Origin: Oreocharis arfaki
Taxonomy: Eukaryota > Chordata > Aves > Passeriformes > Paramythiidae
DNA length: 64,000 nt
NCBI GenBank assembly: GCA_013398015.1
Contig: VZRR01005748.1
Coordinates: 10,000-73,999, forward strand
Direction of reading: 5' to 3'
The position numbers and the translations under genes were made by a program. This document shows, in pieces, positions 58,901 to 64,000 of this stretch. Every line of letters starts with the position of its first letter. Within the stretch, counting starts at the first letter, position 1. The notes below the pieces were generated by a model, which was given only the letters and a program-made list of their open reading frames with translations, was not told where the DNA came from and did not search any database.

Positions 58901-61900
58901 TTAGCAAGGATAGGCAGGAGTATCTCAGGAGATCATGATTTTCTGTACAGACAAAAACTATGCCTGCCTAAACAGACATAGGTATGATGTAAATTGTAGC
59001 GTCTCTATCACTCAGGGCCCGACCAAAACCTCCATCTCTGATTGAATAGATAATAACATACAACCACTTTAATATTTAAAATTGTTCCTTAGGTACCAGA
59101 AATAAAATGAGCTAGAGAGCTGACAGTGCGATGTCTCACCTGCATTAAGTATACAGAAATTCAAAAAGCATCTCAAAAGAAATTCTAACAGTATCTAGAT
59201 GTCATATATTCCTGCCATATAATGTCAGTGATTGTAAGACTTAACTGTTCTGCACTGATGCAATGCTACATCCGAAAATCAGGGAAAAGAAGAAGGAAAT
59301 ACTACTTTTTGTATAACAATGAGTTTTCTTAATGGTTGCAAAGGCCACCAGCTAGTTAAGAGTCTTTATGCAATTTACTTAATATCGCATTTCAATTGTT
59401 CCTTTTAAAAGTTGGGAAAAAAAGAGTTCTTTTCAAGACATATCAGTATCTTCAAAGAACTAAAACTGAAATTATAAAACCGTAGCATGAAGCAACATGA
59501 AGAAGAAAAATAAGATGTGGTCTTGCAAACACTGTCTTAACGACTAAAAATTCATGTAAGGATTGCTTAACTCTGCTTCACAATTATAGCTAAGACAATG
59601 TCTTATGTCCTCCAAGTATGTTAAAAGTCAACACAGATCACAGTTTCTGCTTACTGTATACATAACATCACAGTTTTTTAATAAAGGTCTTAAGGAACAA
59701 AATCTATTTCCACATAGTATCTTAAATGGGGAAGTTTAAATCTTTGAGTCAATTAAAATTATAATAAGATTTTTAAAAACTAAAGCCTATGAACTTGCTA
59801 CAGATTCTAGAAATGGTTAAAATACTGAAGCATATCTCAACTATGTCATCTAACTAGAGAAAAATTGATTCTAGGTATTACTCAAACACCTCCTTTATTT
59901 CTAGGGTTGTAATTGAGACTATGTTCTTTGAAGAATCTGTTCACCATAAAGCTGGAATGCAGCAGTTTGCATAATGTCTCACAGGAAATGTTCTTGGTGC
60001 ATCAATAATTTCCATGAGCAACACATATTCTACTTCCCTTTTCACTCAAGTCATAATGAAGGGACTATGACTTGTCCTTCCTGAATTATGTTACTTAATC
60101 CAGCTCCAAGTTTTAGAAGGATTCTCCTCTATTCCACAAGAACTAATGTAAGTTAACTCATACAAAAATGACTCTTACTTGATCTTTTCATTGTATCTAT
60201 AGACAAAATTTTGAAAGTTTCAATGGTAGGCATTTCAGAGACTGGCAAGATCTCACCATATATCAAAACTTACTTATCACTTAACTATTAATTTTGCTAT
60301 TACTCAACAGCTAAACAAAACCCCTGTCCTTTCCTTTCGGTGATGCTGTATTTCACAGCTGTGCTTATTGCAGTACCAGCACATCCAGCTCAGAGATCTT
60401 CTGCTAAACGTGATACATTATCTGAGGGAAAATCAGAATTGAAGCAATTTATTAACAGCATGTAATTAACCAGCAATCAGTGATCTCTATATTTAACATT
60501 CAGCAGTACAAATAAACCACAATATTAGATGCAAGCAAAATGCTAATAAACTACAATATTAGATGCATACGAAATGCTTATAATACACACAAACAAAAAC
60601 TACCTCCTACAACAACCCACCCAAAATATCTCTAATGACATACACATAAACAGTTACATGTGCACATCTTTCTCACAGGACCTCTAAGTAGGTACAAGTG
60701 CACACATCTCATCTGGGTGTGCTTGTTCCCCGCCGTACACATCTCCTGCTAGAGGTGTGGGTGGTCTAGTTTTCCATGGATCTGTTCAGCTCCTTACAAC
60801 CTGCTGAATCACACACTGGTGTGAAAGAACCCCATGACTTCACATACGCACATCACGAGTGTGGGTATGTGTTGTTGCAGCCTGAACTGACAGTTCACTG
60901 GCTGGATGCAGGCACCTCACAGCATCCAGCAGGGAGGATGCTCCTTCCTTAGACGGAGATTTTAATTCCAGCAGAGCAGTTTCTCACCATGTCAAATGTC
61001 ATTTTGAATACTGCTGTTTCCAGTCTAATATCTGTCCTCCTCACAAATTTCCATGCTGCTTTTGTATTTCTTTTCAGTCTGTCTCTGTCTTAGAAGAGCA
61101 GATACATGTAACTATCATTCTGTTAAGCTAAAGAAACTATAGTGATTAATGTCCCAATGAAACATTCCATGAAAACATGAATATTGTGTCTTTGAACTTG
61201 AATCTGAAAAAGAAGCTTCTTCTCCATCCTTATCTTCCTCTCCCTGCACCACAGCACAGTAAGGGCCTCAACAAAGAATGGAACACTTCTCACTTAGCTT
61301 TAGATGCCACCTGCATCCTCTCACAGGTTTAAGATTTCCGCTTTAGGGCAAAATAAATCACACATTTTGGCTTCTAGCTCAGATGTAAGTCTGAGCCACA
61401 TAACTAAATTTATGCAAGCAAAATCTCATCCCAAATGTTTAAAATGTGTTCTAAATTAATGTCTTCTAAATTAGCATGAAGCACATACCTTTTTTTTTTC
61501 TGAGTGAGAATTCGTTCAGTTGCATTTGCATTGGCTTCTGCCTTTGTCCAGAGTAAGGGAGTTATCATTTTTAAGGTTTTCTTGTCCTTTGCTACATCTT
61601 CTTCTCCATTTTTTCTTCCTGCTCCTAACTACAATCCATCAAAGTCAACTCATAACCCAAAAGGAGACCAGCACGAACATATACCAATACTCTACGGGTC
61701 AGATACCTTACTGGAAGTAATTCCAGTTTCCCAATTTCTGTATTTCAACACAGTAGCTCATCCATTTGAGGCATTCTTTAAAGGTCTGCTTCTTACTAAA
61801 ATCTTTCAGTCACTGATAACTATGCATTCTTTTAAAAAATCTCTTGGTATGTTATTTTTGCAGGTTGACTACTGAAAAGTCTTTTCCAGCTGAACTTTGA

Positions 61901-62461
61901 GTATTGTTTGATTATGCAGTGGAAAGGAAAGCTGGGGGAACTGTAATACCTGCCTACAGATGGGTAGTATGTTTCCAAGTACTGCAAAAAGAAATTCCCA
62001 CATAGACTTTAGTGAGTATGAGCTTGATGGTAAAGAAATTCAATACCTTTAAAGCTGTTCTAAATTATTGTCTTCATATTAATAGATATATGTAATCAAA
62101 GATAAGCACTTCACCTTCATTTGAATACCATTTTCCTTAAATTAGTTCTGACTTTCTGCATCCAAACAAATACAAGACTATAGGACAGGTAATGCCAACT
62201 ACTTTTATGCTCCCACATTCAATAATTCTGTTAAAATGAAAACTACATTGCAAAGGTGTCTTTTCCCCTCAAGTCTCACATACACAGCCACAACACAAGC
62301 AAACAGTTGTTTTCCTTTGTTTTCTTCCTCCAGGTAAAATTTTTTATTACTGTGCTGCTCTTTCCTACAAGATCCATCTGTATTCACATCACATGCTAGA
62401 AAGTATAATGTGCAGTCCTGAAGGAGGGAAGCAGGAAAATGTGAATTGCTGCAGTACTTAC

Positions 62462-62495
62462 CACAGATTTGGCACTACGGGGTAGATATGCTCTC
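62462..62495 (-). other. Exon-like 34-nt segment (candidate only)
   Basis: On the minus strand a good acceptor (TTTCTTTTCTGCTTATAG) is followed by 34 nt and a consensus donor (TGTG|GTAAGTACTG). Two frames are open: RAYLPRSAKSV and EHIYPVVPNL. Both splice signals are strong, which makes this the best splice-flanked segment in the window. The peptide is too short to identify, and I recognise no family. It could be a micro-exon of a gene spanning the region or a chance pair. Confidence 0.27.
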
Positions 62496-63270
62496 CTATA
62501 AGCAGAAAAGAAACACGCTGATAACAGTATAAAATAGGAAGTCAGTGTTCTTGGTTTTGGCACAAATACACTTACTGCTCACTAAAGCAAGTGAGAGATA
62601 GGAAATTAAACAAAATCTAGCAAACTAAACCAAAAAGAAAAGCAAAATAGATGCTTTTGAGGAAGAAAAGAACAGAGTTGAAAACTAGAAAACAACAGAG
62701 GTAAAGATAATACGTCTCTTCACCACTTATTCTCCTATTTATAATCTTCACTGGTTTTGCTACAGAACTGACATACTCAAAAATTTTCAACCTTTTTAAG
62801 CATACTCCTGAAACTACAATATGGAAAACTGTAATTCACACATCAAATAAGACGGAATCACTCTACCTTAAATGCAATCTAGTAGATTTCATATATTTAC
62901 CTGAAAAATATCTCAATATAAATTACACACCTTTGTTGTAATTCTAGTTTAACACTACCAGATAAATCCATTATTATTTAAAATCGGCTTTGTTTTTAAC
63001 ATAAGGGTGATTCTAGGTCAGAGCAAAAGCTAGTGTTTCATCAAGCATAGTAAGCATTCTCCAAAAGATCACCCAAAGTAAAAAGGGAACAAACAAGACA
63101 GCACTTAATGAGACTTCCTAAATGATCTAACCACCAAAAATTTGTAACATTTAGAATTCCTCAGCTGGGATAATGTCTTTTTTCTTATTTAATAGGTATT
63201 GGTGGACGTTCCTTCTCTAAATTATCCACTATTCTGAGAGCATATTGTGTAGAGCGAATTTGTGGAGTTC

Positions 63271-63410
63271 CTTGAAAAAGATTTTACAGATCCTAAAACA
63301 AGATGAAGAAACAAGCCGTCTTACCTGCTTTGAAAAAGATATTACAGATGAAAAAGTTATTGCAGATGCTAAAACAAGATGAGGAACCAAGCCTTCTTGC
63401 TTGCTTTGAA
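63271..63410. repeat. Imperfect tandem repeat, two units
   Basis: CTTGAAAAAGATTTTACAGA, then CCTAAAACAAGATGAAGAAA and CAAGCC (from 63,271), recurs from about 63,329 as TTTGAAAAAGATATTACAGA, with an 18-nt internal expansion (GAAAAAGTTATTGCAGAT), then CTAAAACAAGATGAGGAACC and AAGCC. A third start (GCTTTGAATGAGG) follows. It is not a simple microsatellite. Confidence 0.8.
63325..63368 (-). other. Exon-like 44-nt segment within the tandem repeat (candidate only)
   Basis: On the minus strand an acceptor (CCTCATCTTGTTTTAG) precedes 44 nt that end in a strong donor (AAGCAG|GTAAGACGG). Two frames are open (SAITFSSVISFSKQ or ICNNFFICNIFFKA). The second frame would be in phase with EHIYPVVPNL of the segment at 62,462-62,495. 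The same acceptor-like motif recurs in the neighbouring repeat unit, so the signal may just be a by-product of a repeat with T-rich minus-strand sequence. Confidence 0.15.
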
Positions 63411-64000
63411 TGAGGCTTCTGTTAGCATCAACTGATGTTCAACATCTTTTTTTATTGGAAATGAGACTAAACAAGAAATCCTTAATGCACAACCCTCATA
63501 CCATTTGGGGCTTTTTAGCCCTCTTTAACATTTCCATAAAACAATTTTTTCTTCAGGGTTAAGAACTCTGGTTTGCCTAACTACAATTTCCATTGTAACA
63601 TCACAATTTACATGGTCCTTTTTACCTTTCTTTGAATGTTTTTCCAGTTTGATTATAGCATTTTTAAGAGGAAGGGATAACAATTGTTAAGAACCAAACT
63701 CACATTCTTACTGTAACCAAAGACCTTGTTCCCAAGTAAAGATAGGCAGCTCAAAACCCAACATGGTATGGGGAGAATTGGGGATATTTTTATGTATATA
63801 ACAACACATTTTAGATAACACTGTGTTTAGTTACATTTGCCACCTCAACCTTCAATCACTGTCTCAAGGTCTTCTTGTAAAGATAATAAGAGATGGTCTG
63901 TGAGTGCTAGGCATTGCTAGTCTCCTTGAAATAAGAAAACTCCATTGTGTGGTAGCTTATGAATTTCAAAAATTAGTAAGTAAAACACAGGTTTTCTTGT

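Larger units (their letters stand above)
55983..64000. other. Long non-coding stretch, no mobile element recognised
   Basis: About 8 kb of AT-rich DNA. No LTR, CR1 or domain-bearing frame was recognised. A short degenerate direct repeat (ACAATATTAGATGCA twice at about 60,520-60,575), two minus-strand exon-like segments (62,462-62,495 and 63,325-63,368) and an imperfect tandem repeat (63,271-63,410) are the only structures noted. Confidence 0.4.

Overview
This is AT-rich vertebrate genomic DNA, almost certainly from a bird and probably a songbird. The evidence is several fragments of the CR1 LINE (the dominant avian retroposon) together with many LTRs of types I recognise as avian ERVL-like and ERVK-like. 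No database search was possible, so the host group is an inference. I find no complete host protein-coding gene, rRNA, tRNA or CRISPR array. Most of the window reads as intergenic or deep intronic DNA with retroelements scattered through it. Nearly all open frames are short chance frames or remnants of retroelements.

Layout. 1-2,110: single-copy-like DNA, then a full-length ERVL-type LTR (967-2,105, +). 3,255-5,720: a second LTR (+) and a decayed CR1 endonuclease fragment (-). 8,890-9,900: a CR1 3' end (+) beside an LTR on the minus strand. 12,835-13,310: an LTR with TATA box. 14,400-15,422: a nested cluster of CR1 fragments and an LTR, followed by a perfect 99-bp tandem duplication. 22,990-25,640: the largest CR1 copy (-), with endonuclease and reverse transcriptase remnants. 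36,701-43,972: a composite endogenous-retrovirus locus on the minus strand. It holds a decayed gag-protease-RT-RNase H interior, bordered by non-matching LTRs, with one LTR inserted into pol and another into the 3'-side LTR. 50,584-55,982: four LTRs (+), three with clean target-site duplications. 55,983-64,000: no recognised mobile element; a few exon-like signals near the right end.

The best supported calls are four solo LTRs whose ends I fixed by target-site duplications: 36,714-38,128 (GGCCC), 50,589-51,681 (AATAC), 53,714-54,401 (GTTTA) and 55,558-55,976 (TAGAGG). The first three have 5-bp duplications, as expected for ERVL-type integration. The last has 6 bp, as expected for ERVK-type integration.

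There is no operon-like or cooperating gene set, and I do not find a new biological system. The points most worth a second look are the nested ERV locus, an inverted duplication forming a 19-nt-arm hairpin inside one LTR, the perfect 99-bp tandem duplication, a 20-bp perfect palindrome, an LTR family with an internal repeating motif present three times in the window, and a few exon-like segments, mostly on the minus strand.
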